From contig NZ_BMVL01000005.1 in assembly GCF_014650695.1 (NCBI RefSeq), positions 469,075 through 533,074 on the forward strand: 64,000 nt of DNA. The letters run 5' to 3'. The DNA is from Streptomyces avidinii (GTDB lineage Bacteria; Actinomycetota; Actinomycetes; Streptomycetales; Streptomycetaceae). Below are positions 24,846 through 33,852 of this stretch, in pieces. Numbering within the stretch: the first letter of the stretch is position 1; each line of letters opens with the position of its first letter. The translations under genes and the position numbers were made by a program. The notes below the pieces were generated by a model. The model ran no database searches. It saw nothing but the letters and a program-made list of their open reading frames with translations, and was not told where the DNA came from.

Positions 24846-25758
24846 GATCCGGGGTGGCTGCCGGTCCAGGCGGAGCAGGCGTGCCACGGCGGTCCAAGCC
24901 GTCCGCACCGACTGCTCGACGGTGAACACCACGTCGTCGGGGACTTCGGCGTACTGGCCGATGAAGGCGAGGTTGGTGGATCCCGCCGGAACGACCTCGG
25001 GGCGGTCACCGGCCTTGCGGACCAGGAACTGGCTGGTGATGTACGGCATCAGGGCCGGCCGCACGGTCGCGGACTCGATGATCTGCTCGCTCTGCGCGAG
25101 CCGCAGGTGTCCGCACACCTCGGTCAGGATCTCCCGGCCGGTGCACTCGGCCATCGCCTTGCCCACATGGTCGCCCGTCCGGTCGGGGAACAGCGCGTAG
25201 CCCCACCACACATAGGTGTCGTCGGGCTGCTGGCGGAAGTGCGGCTGGTGGTTGAGGACGATGGTCAGCAGCCAGCGGGAGTCCTTGAAGGTGATCAGCC
25301 CGCCCCTTGCCGGCTTCGCTGCCGGAGAACTCCTCCATGGCCTTGAAGAAGGTCGGATCCTTGGTGGTGACGGTGAGCCACGAGGCGTCGGGGGCGGAAC
25401 TGTCCCGTACGGGGGCTGCATCGGTCGATCCGAGCATCGAATTCGCGGTCATCGAACCGTTGGTGACGAACACCAGGTCCTCGGGGGCGAGGTCGTAGGT
25501 GCACTCGAAGTGCAGTTCGAACATCCGCCCGCCGCGCATGGTGTAACCGGCGTCCGGGTCTCCCTCCGCGTCCAGGTTTCCGCCGGTGCGGTTCCGGGCC
25601 TCCAGGATCGTGATGTCCGCGCCGGCGAAACCGCCCTCCCGGATCAGCAGCGCCGCCGCCGACAGGGAAGCGATGCCCGCAGCCACGAGACAGGCCTTGG
25701 CCACGACGCGTCGCCGCTCGCCGGGGGCCTCGTCGTCCCCGGTCGGCCGCGCGGTCAC
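24846..25758 (-). pseudogene. Oleate hydratase pseudogene with deletions and frameshift
   Basis: The N-terminal part is recognisable: ACLVAAGIASLSAAALLI (FAD site), then MRGGRMFE. The C-terminal part reads ITFKDSRWLLTIVLNHQPHF, YVWWGYALFPDRTGDHV, MAECTGREILTEVCGHL and AFIGQYAEVPDDVVFTVEQS. Between FECTYDL and APEDLVFVTNGSM about 170 family residues are missing, and a smaller piece is lost before LTVTTKDPTFF. One extra G in the run at 25303-25306 shifts the frame before ITFKDS. The C-terminal end is also lost. About 300 codons remain of a family usually over 500. Oleate hydratase adds water to unsaturated fatty acids. Confidence 0.88.
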
Positions 25759-25893
25759 CCCCGCCAGCCCACCACCCGCTGCGGGGCGGCCGCAATCCGG
25801 GTGCGCCATTCGGGGGACAGCGGTGGGCCGTGGGGGCCGGCTTGACCTTGACACGGTGACAAGGTCTTCACTGCGGTCCAGGAGGTGGTGGCG

Positions 25894-26565
25894 ATGACCA
25901 CGACAGGACAGGACACCCATACGGTGCGAGCACTCCGGGAGCTGGAGGACACCCGAGCGTCGGTGCGGCTGCGGGCAGCGATGGCGATCGGCTCGACCCC
26001 GGACCCCCGGTCCGTCGAGAGGATCGTCGAACGGTGCGCGACCGAGCCCGAGTTCTCCGTACGCGAGATGCTGACATGGGCACTCACCCGTCACTCGGCG
26101 TCCGTCACGGTTCCGCTGCTGATCGGCGAGCTCCGATCCGAGCTGCCGCAGGCACGGAGCCAGGCGCTGCACACGCTGTCCAAGATCGGGGAACGGCAGG
26201 CGTGGCCGGCGATCACCCGGGCGCTCCTGTCCGACGCGGACGACGAGGTGGCGCGCAGTGCCTGGCGGGCAGCGGTCGTGCTCGTGCCCGAGGGCGAGGA
26301 GTCCGAACTGGCCGGAGCGTTGGCGACACAGCTCGGGCGGGGCGGGCACGAGACGCAGCTCAGCCTCAGCCGGGCACTGATCGTCCTCGGTGAGGCCGCA
26401 TCTGCGACGCTGCAGGTTGCCGTGACGGATCTCGACCCCCGCGTGCGTCATCATGCGGTCGCGACACAGCGGCTGCTGCGCGACCCGGAGGCCGGCTTCG
26501 AGTCCGCGATCGAGGAGGCGAAGCGCGTCGCGGTCCTGCAGGACGGGCCAGGAGGAGGAACGTAG
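25894..26565 (+). CDS. HEAT-repeat protein
   Basis: This 223-residue protein is made of about five HEAT-like helical pairs (VRALRELEDTRASVRLRAAMA, PQARSQALHTLSKIGE, DDEVARSAWRAAVVL, LDPRVRHHAVATQRLL). HEAT solenoids bind other proteins. GGAGG lies eight bases before ATG 25894. It is followed after only three bases by a MerR regulator that itself carries HEAT repeats. The pair is probably co-transcribed, and the two solenoids may bind each other or a shared partner. Confidence 0.85.
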   Translation: MTTTGQDTHTVRALRELEDTRASVRLRAAMAIGSTPDPRSVERIVERCATEPEFSVREMLTWALTRHSASVTVPLLIGELRSELPQARSQALHTLSKIGERQAWPAITRALLSDADDEVARSAWRAAVVLVPEGEESELAGALATQLGRGGHETQLSLSRALIVLGEAASATLQVAVTDLDPRVRHHAVATQRLLRDPEAGFESAIEEAKRVAVLQDGPGGGT

Positions 26566-26568
26566 TCC

Positions 26569-27627
26569 GTGTTGATCGGTGATGTGGCCAGGCGGTCCGG
26601 GGTCAGCGCCCGCATGCTCAGGCACTACGACGCGCTGGGCCTGGTGCGGCCGACCGGACGCACCGTCTCCGGCTATCGGGAGTACTCCGGCGAGGACATC
26701 CGGCGGATCTTCCACGTCGAGAGTCTGCGGTCCCTGGGGCTGTCGCTGCGTGAGGTGGCGCGCGCCCTGGACGACCCCGGCTTCAGACCCGCGGAACTCG
26801 TCGAAGACCTCGCCCGTCAGACCCGCGAACGCATCGCCGTCGAGACGGCACTGCTCACACGGCTGCGCCGGATCGGCGCCGCCGAACCGACCGAGTGGGA
26901 GGACGTGCTCCAGACCGTCGCGCTCCTGCACGCGCTGGGTTCGGAGAACGCCGCGAACCGGCAGCGTGCGGCGCTGTCCTCCGGCGAGGAGGCAGCCGTA
27001 CCCGTGGACGCGCTGGTCGAGGCGGCGTTGGGTGAGGAGGATCCGGTCGTTGCCGGTGCCCTCCGGTGGGCCGTGGCGCAGTCGGCCGAGGCCGCACTGG
27101 AACTGCTGGCGGACGGCCTGGACTCACCGGTGGCCGCGGTACGGGAGCGGGCCGTCCGGTCCATCGCCGAGATTCCGCACGAGCGGGCGGCCGCCCTGTT
27201 GCAGGGCGCCCTCCGGAGCCCCGACCGGGTGGTCCGCGGGCATGCGGCCCTCGCGCTCGGAGCGCAGGGAAATCCGCAGGATGGACCGCACGGAGAACCG
27301 CACGGAGAACAGGGCGCGGTCGACGTGGTCCCCACGCTGGTCGACATGATCGTCGAGGGGACGAACGACGTCGACGCGGCCGACGCGCTGAGCGCCCTGG
27401 CGAGCAGCCCCGCGGCGGCCGATCGGATCGCCACCGCGATGGTGGGCCGCCTCGCCGCCGACCCCGACGCACTGCCCTCCCGGCGACGGCTGACGCAGGC
27501 GCTCGCGGACATCCCCGGAGCCACGGCCGCGCGCGCCCTCGCCGAGCTGTCGCACGACGAGGATCCTGCCGTCGCGCTGACCGCGGCGTACCTCCTCACG
27601 CTTCGCGAGGCGCGGCAGCCGGACTGA
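26569..27627 (+). CDS. MerR-family regulator with C-terminal HEAT repeats
   Basis: This 352-residue protein starts with a MerR DNA-binding domain: LIGDVARRSGVSARMLRHYD, GLVRPTGRTVSGYREYS and a dimerisation helix to residue 110. From about residue 145 to the end it is a HEAT solenoid (ALGEEDPVVAGALRWAVA, SPVAAVRERAVRSIAEIP, SPDRVVRGHAALALG). A solenoid in place of a small effector pocket suggests protein or peptide sensing. A PHGEPHGE-like hydrophilic insertion lies near residue 240. GTG 26569 follows GGAGGAGGA by nine bases. Confidence 0.9.
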   Translation: MLIGDVARRSGVSARMLRHYDALGLVRPTGRTVSGYREYSGEDIRRIFHVESLRSLGLSLREVARALDDPGFRPAELVEDLARQTRERIAVETALLTRLRRIGAAEPTEWEDVLQTVALLHALGSENAANRQRAALSSGEEAAVPVDALVEAALGEEDPVVAGALRWAVAQSAEAALELLADGLDSPVAAVRERAVRSIAEIPHERAAALLQGALRSPDRVVRGHAALALGAQGNPQDGPHGEPHGEQGAVDVVPTLVDMIVEGTNDVDAADALSALASSPAAADRIATAMVGRLAADPDALPSRRRLTQALADIPGATAARALAELSHDEDPAVALTAAYLLTLREARQPD

Positions 27628-28001
27628 ACGTCCCTTGGTTCGGCAGCGGTTGCAGGACGGTGGAGTGGTTGATTCCGAAAGGGCTGTGGACCCGTCACCG
27701 CATCGATCCGGTCACCCTGGTGGGCCGTTCGGTGAACCGGACGTGGCCGCCACCAGGGCGGCAGGTGGGGGAGAGGCCGCCGGGCCGGACGAGACGCCGT
27801 CCTGTCGCACGGTGTGAGCGGCCGGATACCAGGCGTGAGCTGCGCGAACACCCGTCCGATCGTCGGTATCCGAACTAACTGTCCGTAAATCGACCGCCAG
27901 TGTGCGGCAACCCTTCATACCTGGCAGGCTCGGCCTCGCTTCGGCGCTGCATACAAGATGCGATGCGCCAAACCACCTTTGAATCGAAAGGGAGTCCTCT
28001 C
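27628..28001. other. Intergenic, promoter region of the inhibitor gene
   Basis: No gene is supported. Its right half is AT-richer, as expected upstream of an independently expressed secreted-protein gene, but no -10/-35 pair could be fixed. AAAGGGAG at 27987-27994 is the ribosome site of the next gene. Confidence 0.4.
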
Positions 28002-28427
28002 ATGCGTCACCGCTTAGCCACCGTCTCCGCCGCCGCTCTCCTCTGCCTCGCCGGCGCCACGGGCCTTGCGGAGGCGAGCCCCACGAGCCTGTACGCCCCC
28101 TCCGCCATGGTCTTCACCGTCACCCAGGGGGACGACGTCGCCACGGGCACCGTCCTGCGGGCGGCCGTCCTCAGCTGCGCCTACACCGCCGAGGGCACGC
28201 ACCCCGCCCCCAGGGCCGCGTGCGACGCCCTGGGCGCCACCGAGGGCGAGTTCAACCGCCTGCTGTCCGCCCCGGAACCGAACCGTGCCTGCCCGCGGCA
28301 CTACAACCCCGTCACCATCACCGCGGACGGCGTGTGGCGCGGCAGCCACGTCGCGTGGAAGCACACCTTCGCCAACGCGTGCGTGATGTCCGCGACCCTG
28401 AACGGCAACGCCCTCTACGCGTTCTGA
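28002..28427 (+). CDS. Subtilisin inhibitor-like (SSI family) secreted protease inhibitor
   Basis: This 141-residue protein has a signal peptide (RHRLATVSAAALLCLAG, cleaved near AEA) and a mature domain starting SLYAPSAMVFTV. It contains GTVLRAAVLSC, the reactive loop ACPRHYNPVTITADGVW and the end SATLNGNALYAF; these are the SSI fold with its two disulfides. The P1 residue, just after CP, is Arg, which predicts inhibition of trypsin-like proteases. The fifth codon is TTA, the rare leucine codon read by the bldA tRNA in streptomycetes, so production should be linked to development. The ribosome site is AAAGGGAG. Confidence 0.93.
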   Translation: MRHRLATVSAAALLCLAGATGLAEASPTSLYAPSAMVFTVTQGDDVATGTVLRAAVLSCAYTAEGTHPAPRAACDALGATEGEFNRLLSAPEPNRACPRHYNPVTITADGVWRGSHVAWKHTFANACVMSATLNGNALYAF

Positions 28428-28439
28428 CGCCGCCGGGTC

Positions 28440-29369
28440 TCAGCGATTGCCGCTGCGGTCCGCGATCAGGCGGATCGCCGCGATCGTGAGGTCCGGGTCG
28501 TGCAGCTGGACGTAATGGTCGCTGCCGGTCGCCAGGAGGTGCGGGGTCTGCGGACGCAGCTCCACCAGCGCCTGTTGGGCCTGCGGCCAGGCCTTCTCCA
28601 GCGCGGCGAGCAGCTCCCCGGACATGGTGGGAGGAGCCGCGAAGGGCGCGGTCTTGCTGAGCACCGCGACCGGGACCGCCGGGACCGGTCCGCCGCCGTC
28701 GATGGCGGTCACCCCGCTGTCGATGTCGACCTGTTCGAAGTCCGGGTCGGCGTCGAAGGGGGTCCCGGGGTGCCGCAGCGCTTCGACGTACGGCGCCCAG
28801 TGCGCCCCCATCGCGGGCTTCAGCCCGGGGCCGAGCGCATCGACCAGGACCAGCCCGCGGACCTCGTCCGGGTGCGTCTGCGCGTACCGCAGGGCGAGCA
28901 TCCCGCCGAAGGAGTGTCCCACCAGCAGGTAGGGCCCCGGCACGTGCCCGGCGGACAGCAGCCGGTCCAGGTCCTGGACCATGGCGGCCAGGGGCCGGGT
29001 GCCGCTCACCGGGGTGCTGCGCGTGGTGAGCGTCGGTGGCTGCGTGTAGCGGATGGTGCCGGGCCGGTCGTAGGTGCACACCCGGGTGAAGGCGGCCACC
29101 CCGGGCAGCACTGCCGGGGCCTTCGGCACCGGAGGGGTGGTGTCGGTCAGCGACCACGGGTCGGAGGCCTCGTGCAGCCCGGACAGCAGGACCACGGTGG
29201 GGCTGCCGGAACCCGCGCACTGCAGGTACAGGCTCCGCCCGCCGCCGATCTCCACCTGCCGCCCCGAGTCCCCGGAGCCGCCTGGGTCCCCGGAACCCGG
29301 TCCGGCGGCCGTGACCAGAAGGAGGGCGGCCACCGCGGCTGCCGTCCGGCCGGGCACACGCCAACGCAT
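28440..29369 (-). CDS. Secreted alpha/beta hydrolase
   Basis: This 309-residue protein has a signal peptide (VPGRTAAAVAALLLVTAAG) and an alpha/beta hydrolase domain: LYLQCAGSGSPTVVLLSG, TRVCTYDRPG, YLLVGHSFGGMLALRYA (nucleophile Ser), GLVLVDA and TGSDHYVQLHDP (His). It looks like an exported proline-iminopeptidase-like or general esterase; no substrate is evident. GGGAGG lies eight bases before ATG 29369. It ends 12 bases from the convergent inhibitor gene and is preceded by the large SpoIIE gene on the same strand. Confidence 0.85.
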   Translation of the reverse strand: MRWRVPGRTAAAVAALLLVTAAGPGSGDPGGSGDSGRQVEIGGGRSLYLQCAGSGSPTVVLLSGLHEASDPWSLTDTTPPVPKAPAVLPGVAAFTRVCTYDRPGTIRYTQPPTLTTRSTPVSGTRPLAAMVQDLDRLLSAGHVPGPYLLVGHSFGGMLALRYAQTHPDEVRGLVLVDALGPGLKPAMGAHWAPYVEALRHPGTPFDADPDFEQVDIDSGVTAIDGGGPVPAVPVAVLSKTAPFAAPPTMSGELLAALEKAWPQAQQALVELRPQTPHLLATGSDHYVQLHDPDLTIAAIRLIADRSGNR

Positions 29370-29454
29370 ACACCCAGCCTCCCGCCCCGCCCGCCGCCCC
29401 GCCAATCGAACCCGCCGCCCCGAAGGCTCCTTCGGGCGGCGCCCCACGAGGGCC

Positions 29455-31959
29455 TCACCCCGCGCGCCGGTCGCTCTCGGGGTGCCAGGGGATCTCCGCC
29501 CACACCTGCTTGCCGCCGCTGAGCGGCACCGAGCCCCAGGCCGCCGCCGTCGCCTCGACGATGAGCAGTCCGCGACCGCCCGTCGATTCCCAGCTCACCC
29601 ATATCGGTTTGACGGGGCTGCGCGGCGAGGCGTCGTTCACGGCGATCCGCAGCCGGTCCGCCGACAGGGTCAGGTCCATGCCCACCTCGCCCTGCGTGTG
29701 CGCGATCGCATTGGTGACCAGCTCGGACACGACCAGCAGGGCTTCGTCGAGTGTGTCCACCACGCCCCACGACCGCAGGATGCGCGCGGTGAAACGGCGC
29801 GCGTGCAGGACCGCGTTGGGCACCCGCCACACCGTCCAGTGGCTCCGCTTCGGCCGGTCGCCCGTGCCGTCGTAGCGCAGCATCAGCAGTGCCACGTCGT
29901 CGTCGCGCCGCCGGCCCCCACCGACGAGCAACTCGTCGGCCACCTCTCCGGCATCGACCGGGTCGGCCGCGGCGAGCACCTCGCACACCCGCCGCATGCC
30001 CTCCTCCATGGGCAGTCTGGCCGACTCGACCAGGCCGTCCGTCAGCAGGACGAGCAGGGTGCCGGGGAGCAGCCCCACCTCGGTCATGGGGAACTCGGCT
30101 TCCGCGAGCACCCCGAGAGGAGGCCCGCCCTCGACCACCATCTCCTCGGCGACGCCGTCCGGATGACGCAGGATCGGCGGGAGATGGCCCGCCCGTACGA
30201 CCCTGGCGATGCCCTCCTCCATGTCCAGGTCCACATATCCGCAGGTGGCGAACAGATCGGTCTCCATGCCGACGAGGAGACGGTTGGCCCGCGCGACCAC
30301 CACGTCGGGCGGGTGCCCCTCCACCGCGTACGCCCGCACCGCCGTACGCATCTGGCCCATGATGGTGGCGGCCCCGGCGCTGTGCCCCTGTACGTCCCCG
30401 ATCACGAACGCCACATGACCGTCGCGCAGCGGAATCACGTCGTACCAGTCGCCGCCGACCTCCAGGCCGGCCGTGGCGGGCAGGTAGCGGGCGACGGCGA
30501 TCCCGCCCGGCAGCTCCGGGAGCTTACGGGGCAGCAGACTGCGCTGAAGCATGGTGGCGAGTTCGTGGCCCGCGTCCAGCGCGTGGGCGCGCACCAGCGC
30601 CTGCCCCACCAGCCCCGCCGTCGCGGTCAGCAGCGACCGCTCCTCCGGTCCGAACCGGTGCTCCCCGTCCCACCCCACCAGGCACACCCCGACCATCCGG
30701 CCGTCGGCGGGCAGCGGAACCACCGCGAGACCACCGGGCCCGACGCCCAGCAGACCGGGTTCGAGAGCCTCGCCCGGCGGCCACAGGCTCAAGTGGCCCC
30801 CGCGCAGGGCGCTCTGCAGGGTGGGGAGGTCGCTGAGCGACACTTCGGGCCACTCGGACCGCCACTCCGAGCGCCAGACCTCGGGCCAGGCATCGGGCTC
30901 CGGGGGGCCGAGGGCGGTGACGATGAGCCGCTCGCTCTCCAGTTCCCCGACCGCGACCCGGGAGGCGCCGAGCGGCTCGCGCAGGGCGGCGACCGCCAGC
31001 CGGCTGACCTCGCGGATCGTCGCCGCGCCCGCCAGCGTGGCGGACAACCGCTGGACGAGGGAGACCTCGTCGGCGCTGGGGCGCAGATACGTGGCATCGG
31101 CCACCACGCCCAGGACGCGCCGCGGCGTTCCGCCGGAGTCCACCTCCACACGGCACCGCAGCCCCAGCCAGCGCAGCTCGCCGTTCGGGCGGCGGATCCG
31201 GAACGCCAGCTGCTGTCCGGTGGCGGCCAGCCGGTCCGGCTCCACGATCGCCATCAACGCGGGCATGTCGTCGGGGACGGCGCAGGCGAGCAGGGTCTCC
31301 ACCTGCCCGTCGAACTGCTCGGGAGGCAGCCCGAGCAGCTCCAGTACGTGCGCGTGGGCCTCCATGCGGCCGGTGTCCAGTTCCAGGATGAACGCGCCGC
31401 CCTGATCGGGTACGAGGGACTGACCCAGGTGTGCCTGCGGCGCCGGGGGTCTGCGCCCGGCGAAGCGCGCGGCGACCGATTCGAGTCCGGCGGCCACCTG
31501 GTCGGCGTAGAGCTCCAGAAGGCTGCGGTCGTCGGCGCTGAAGCCGTCCCCCGCCTGCCCGGCGACGACCAGGCAGCCGAGCTCCTGCGCGCCGTGTCCC
31601 AGGGGCAGCGCGCCCAGCGAGATCCGGGCCGGCGAGTCGGGGGCACCGTCCCGGACCCGGGTCGGGAAGTGGTGGGGGTCGTCCTCGATGAACGAGGCGA
31701 GCTCCTTGGGAGTCAGCCACAGCGGGCGGCCGGAGCGGAAGGCGTTGGCGGCGGGCGAGTGCCCCGCCAGGGCGAGGATCGCGGGCAGCCCGTAGAGGAT
31801 GCCGCGGTTGCCGGTCAGCTCGGCGAGATGGAGTTCCCTGCCCTGGTCGGCGACCACGTAGACAGCGGCGAGCTCGGCCCCGCAGAACGCAAAGCGATGA
31901 CTGGTCACTTTCCGTATCACATCCTCCGGAGGGCATCCCGCTGATCGCCCTCCCTCCAT
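29455..31959 (-). CDS. GAF-PAS-GAF-SpoIIE-HATPase regulatory phosphatase/kinase
   Basis: This is an 834-residue cytoplasmic protein. Domains in order: GAF-like (about 20-170), PAS (about 190-300; ELLGLPPEQFDGQ, FRIRRPNGELRWLGLR), second GAF (about 310-460), SpoIIE PP2C phosphatase (about 490-690; GGDWYDVIPL, IGDVQGHSAGAA, LLTDGLVES, RRRDDDVALL), and a C-terminal HATPase anti-sigma kinase (SELVTNAIAHTQ, STGGRGLLIVEA). Metal ligands and the kinase N- and G-boxes look intact. Such proteins can both dephosphorylate a STAS antagonist and phosphorylate it or bind a sigma factor. The start is uncertain: ATG 31959, or GTG 31920 or 31908. Confidence 0.92.
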   Translation of the reverse strand: MEGGRSAGCPPEDVIRKVTSHRFAFCGAELAAVYVVADQGRELHLAELTGNRGILYGLPAILALAGHSPAANAFRSGRPLWLTPKELASFIEDDPHHFPTRVRDGAPDSPARISLGALPLGHGAQELGCLVVAGQAGDGFSADDRSLLELYADQVAAGLESVAARFAGRRPPAPQAHLGQSLVPDQGGAFILELDTGRMEAHAHVLELLGLPPEQFDGQVETLLACAVPDDMPALMAIVEPDRLAATGQQLAFRIRRPNGELRWLGLRCRVEVDSGGTPRRVLGVVADATYLRPSADEVSLVQRLSATLAGAATIREVSRLAVAALREPLGASRVAVGELESERLIVTALGPPEPDAWPEVWRSEWRSEWPEVSLSDLPTLQSALRGGHLSLWPPGEALEPGLLGVGPGGLAVVPLPADGRMVGVCLVGWDGEHRFGPEERSLLTATAGLVGQALVRAHALDAGHELATMLQRSLLPRKLPELPGGIAVARYLPATAGLEVGGDWYDVIPLRDGHVAFVIGDVQGHSAGAATIMGQMRTAVRAYAVEGHPPDVVVARANRLLVGMETDLFATCGYVDLDMEEGIARVVRAGHLPPILRHPDGVAEEMVVEGGPPLGVLAEAEFPMTEVGLLPGTLLVLLTDGLVESARLPMEEGMRRVCEVLAAADPVDAGEVADELLVGGGRRRDDDVALLMLRYDGTGDRPKRSHWTVWRVPNAVLHARRFTARILRSWGVVDTLDEALLVVSELVTNAIAHTQGEVGMDLTLSADRLRIAVNDASPRSPVKPIWVSWESTGGRGLLIVEATAAAWGSVPLSGGKQVWAEIPWHPESDRRAG

Positions 31960-32002
31960 GCTGTCGCCCCCGGGCCCGTTCGGGCGACTCGGAACACGGA
32001 CG

Positions 32003-33214
32003 CTACGCCGGACCGGTCGCCGCACCGTGGTCCCCGTCCCCGTCCCCGTCCCCGTCCCCGTCCCGGTCCCCGTCCCCGTCCGCGTCCTCGCATCGGTCGA
32101 CGAGTACCACTGCCACGTCGTCCGCCAGGCGGCTGCGGGTGTGGCGGAGCAACGCCTGGTGCAGACCTTCCAGGAACGCCGCCCGGGAGTGGTCGCGCAT
32201 GGCCGCCATGGCCTCGGCCAGGTCGAAGAAGGTGCCCTTCCCGTCGCGGGCCTCGATGACGCCGTCGGTGTACAGCAGCAGCCGGTCGCCGGGCACGAAC
32301 GGATAGCGGTCCGGCTGAGCGGGAGGACCGCTGATGAACTCCTCGAGACCGAGCGGCGGCAGCGGGGCGGTGGGCATCAGGGACCGGACCGTGCCGTCGT
32401 GCAGCAGCAGCGGTGGGGGATGACCCCGGTTGATCACCTCGACGTGCGGGCCGTCCGGGATCTGGGCCACGAGCGCGGTGACGAAGCCCTCCAGGAGGAG
32501 GGCGTCGTCACCGCCGGTCGCGCCCGCGGCGACGGCGTCCCTCCGCAGGGCCGCAACACACCGGTCGATGACCTCCACCAGGTCCTCCTCGTAGTGCACG
32601 GCTTCGCGGAACGCTCGCAGGACGATCGCGGCGGCCCGTACGGCGGGCAGTCCCTTGCCCCGGACGTCCCCGACGATCATCCGTACCCCGTACTGGGTCT
32701 GGACCACGTCGTAGAGATCGCCGCCGATCTGCGCGCCGGTCTCGGCCGCCAGGTACGTGCTGGCCGCCCGCACCGGGCCCAGCCGGTCCGGTACCGGCCG
32801 CAGCAGTACCTCCTGGGCGGCCGTGGCGATCCGGCGGACCTGGTTGAGTTCGTTCTCCCGGCGCGTGCGCGCCGTGCGGCTCGTCAGGAAGCTCGCCACC
32901 GAGACCAGGAACAGGGCGAGGAAATTCGTGTAGACCTGCTGGGTTCCCCAGGCCTGGTTGTAGGTGGCGGTGGCCACGCTGACCCCGACGGCCGTCCCCG
33001 CTGCCGCGAGCGTGCCCGTGGGCCCCATCGTCACCGCCGCCAGCGCCGGTGTCGCCACCAGCAGGGGGCCGGTGTACAGCACGTGCAGGGGGGTGAACTC
33101 GACGAGCAGCACCAGCAGGGCGATCGCGAAGGGCACGCACGCCGCGAAGACGAAGAGGACCTGGTGGTGACCTTCGGCTCGCGGTCCAGGGGGCGAGCGC
33201 AAGGGCGCTCTCAT
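32003..33214 (-). CDS. Membrane PP2C-type (SpoIIE) phosphatase
   Basis: This 403-residue protein has an N-terminal membrane part with about four helices (residues 20-120, including VLFVFAACVPFAIALLVLLV) and a cytoplasmic SpoIIE phosphatase domain. Motifs are IGGDLYDVV, VGDVRGKGLPA, LLLYTDGVIEA and RLADDVAVVLV, with metal ligands intact. It likely dephosphorylates a STAS antagonist in response to a membrane signal. The C terminus is a repetitive Gly-Asp run encoded by a GTCCCC-type hexamer repeat. ATG 33214 is the likely start. It reads in the same direction as, and just upstream of, the larger SpoIIE gene. Confidence 0.9.
   Translation of the reverse strand: MRAPLRSPPGPRAEGHHQVLFVFAACVPFAIALLVLLVEFTPLHVLYTGPLLVATPALAAVTMGPTGTLAAAGTAVGVSVATATYNQAWGTQQVYTNFLALFLVSVASFLTSRTARTRRENELNQVRRIATAAQEVLLRPVPDRLGPVRAASTYLAAETGAQIGGDLYDVVQTQYGVRMIVGDVRGKGLPAVRAAAIVLRAFREAVHYEEDLVEVIDRCVAALRRDAVAAGATGGDDALLLEGFVTALVAQIPDGPHVEVINRGHPPPLLLHDGTVRSLMPTAPLPPLGLEEFISGPPAQPDRYPFVPGDRLLLYTDGVIEARDGKGTFFDLAEAMAAMRDHSRAAFLEGLHQALLRHTRSRLADDVAVVLVDRCEDADGDGDRDGDGDGDGDGDHGAATGPA
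32030..32088. repeat. Hexanucleotide microsatellite (CCCCGT)n in coding sequence
   Basis: About nine imperfect copies of CCCCGT on the + strand encode alternating Gly-Asp at the C terminus of the membrane phosphatase on the - strand. As the unit is six bases, copy-number change keeps the frame and alters only tail length. The Asp-Gly run might bind cations. Confidence 0.85.
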
Positions 33215-33351
33215 GAGTCCAGCCTGCCCCTCCGTGCCCCGTGGCCGCCACTCCGGTCCCCGGGCCCCCGCGAACGACCGAGCGGGCGGCGCCCGGGGCA
33301 TGCCGGTGTCGGACAGCGCGTCGCACGGGCCCCGGCGGGCAGAATCGGTCC

Positions 33352-33843
33352 ATGAGCAGGACAGACCGTGGGAGTCGGTTTATCGCAGCTCCGCCGGCGG
33401 CCGTCTACGCCGCCCTCCTCGACCGGGAATCCCTGGAGAGGTGGCTGCCGCCGGACGGGATGCGCGGGAGGGTCGAGCGGTGGGATCCGCGGCCCGGCGG
33501 GGGATTCCGGATGGTCCTGACCTACCTCGATCCCGCTGACGGGCTCGGCAAGACGTCGGATGCGACGGACGTCGTCGAGGTCGTCTTCGCGGACCTGCTG
33601 CCTTCGCGGCACGTGGTGCAGCGGGCGGTCTTCGAGGCCGACGACCCCCGGTACGCGGGGACCATGACCCTGACCTGGCACCTCGCCGCTGTCGGTGGGG
33701 GGACCGAGGTGAGCGTCACGGCCGAGGACGTGCCGCCCGGCATCGACCAGGCCGTGCACGAGGCGGGGATCGCCTCCTCGCTGGCCAACCTGAGGTCGTA
33801 CGTCGAAGCCGCCCGGCCCGGGACGCCGTCGCCCGGGCGGTGA
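33352..33843 (+). CDS. SRPBCC (AHSA1-type) domain protein
   Basis: The 163-residue protein shows the START-like fold: SRFIAAPPAAVYAALLD, LERWLPPDGMRGRVERWDP, GGGFRMVLTYLD, MTLTWHLAAVGGGTEVSVTA and a C-terminal helix HEAGIASSLANLRSYVE. This is the Aha1 C-terminal/polyketide-cyclase-like superfamily, which binds hydrophobic ligands. The ligand is unknown. It is divergent from the membrane phosphatase and convergent with the SulP gene, nine bases away. No strong ribosome site. Confidence 0.87.
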   Translation: MSRTDRGSRFIAAPPAAVYAALLDRESLERWLPPDGMRGRVERWDPRPGGGFRMVLTYLDPADGLGKTSDATDVVEVVFADLLPSRHVVQRAVFEADDPRYAGTMTLTWHLAAVGGGTEVSVTAEDVPPGIDQAVHEAGIASSLANLRSYVEAARPGTPSPGR

Positions 33844-33852
33844 GTTCCCGGG

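Noticed and set aside
29074..31944. A plus-strand open frame of about 950 codons opposite the large SpoIIE gene
   Set aside because: The opposite strand encodes GAF, PAS, SpoIIE and HATPase domains with intact motifs; the plus frame is a Gly/Arg/His-rich antisense shadow.
32030..32088. CCCCGT repeats as a possible CRISPR array
   Set aside because: The unit is six bases with no spacers, it lies inside a coding sequence, and no cas genes are present.
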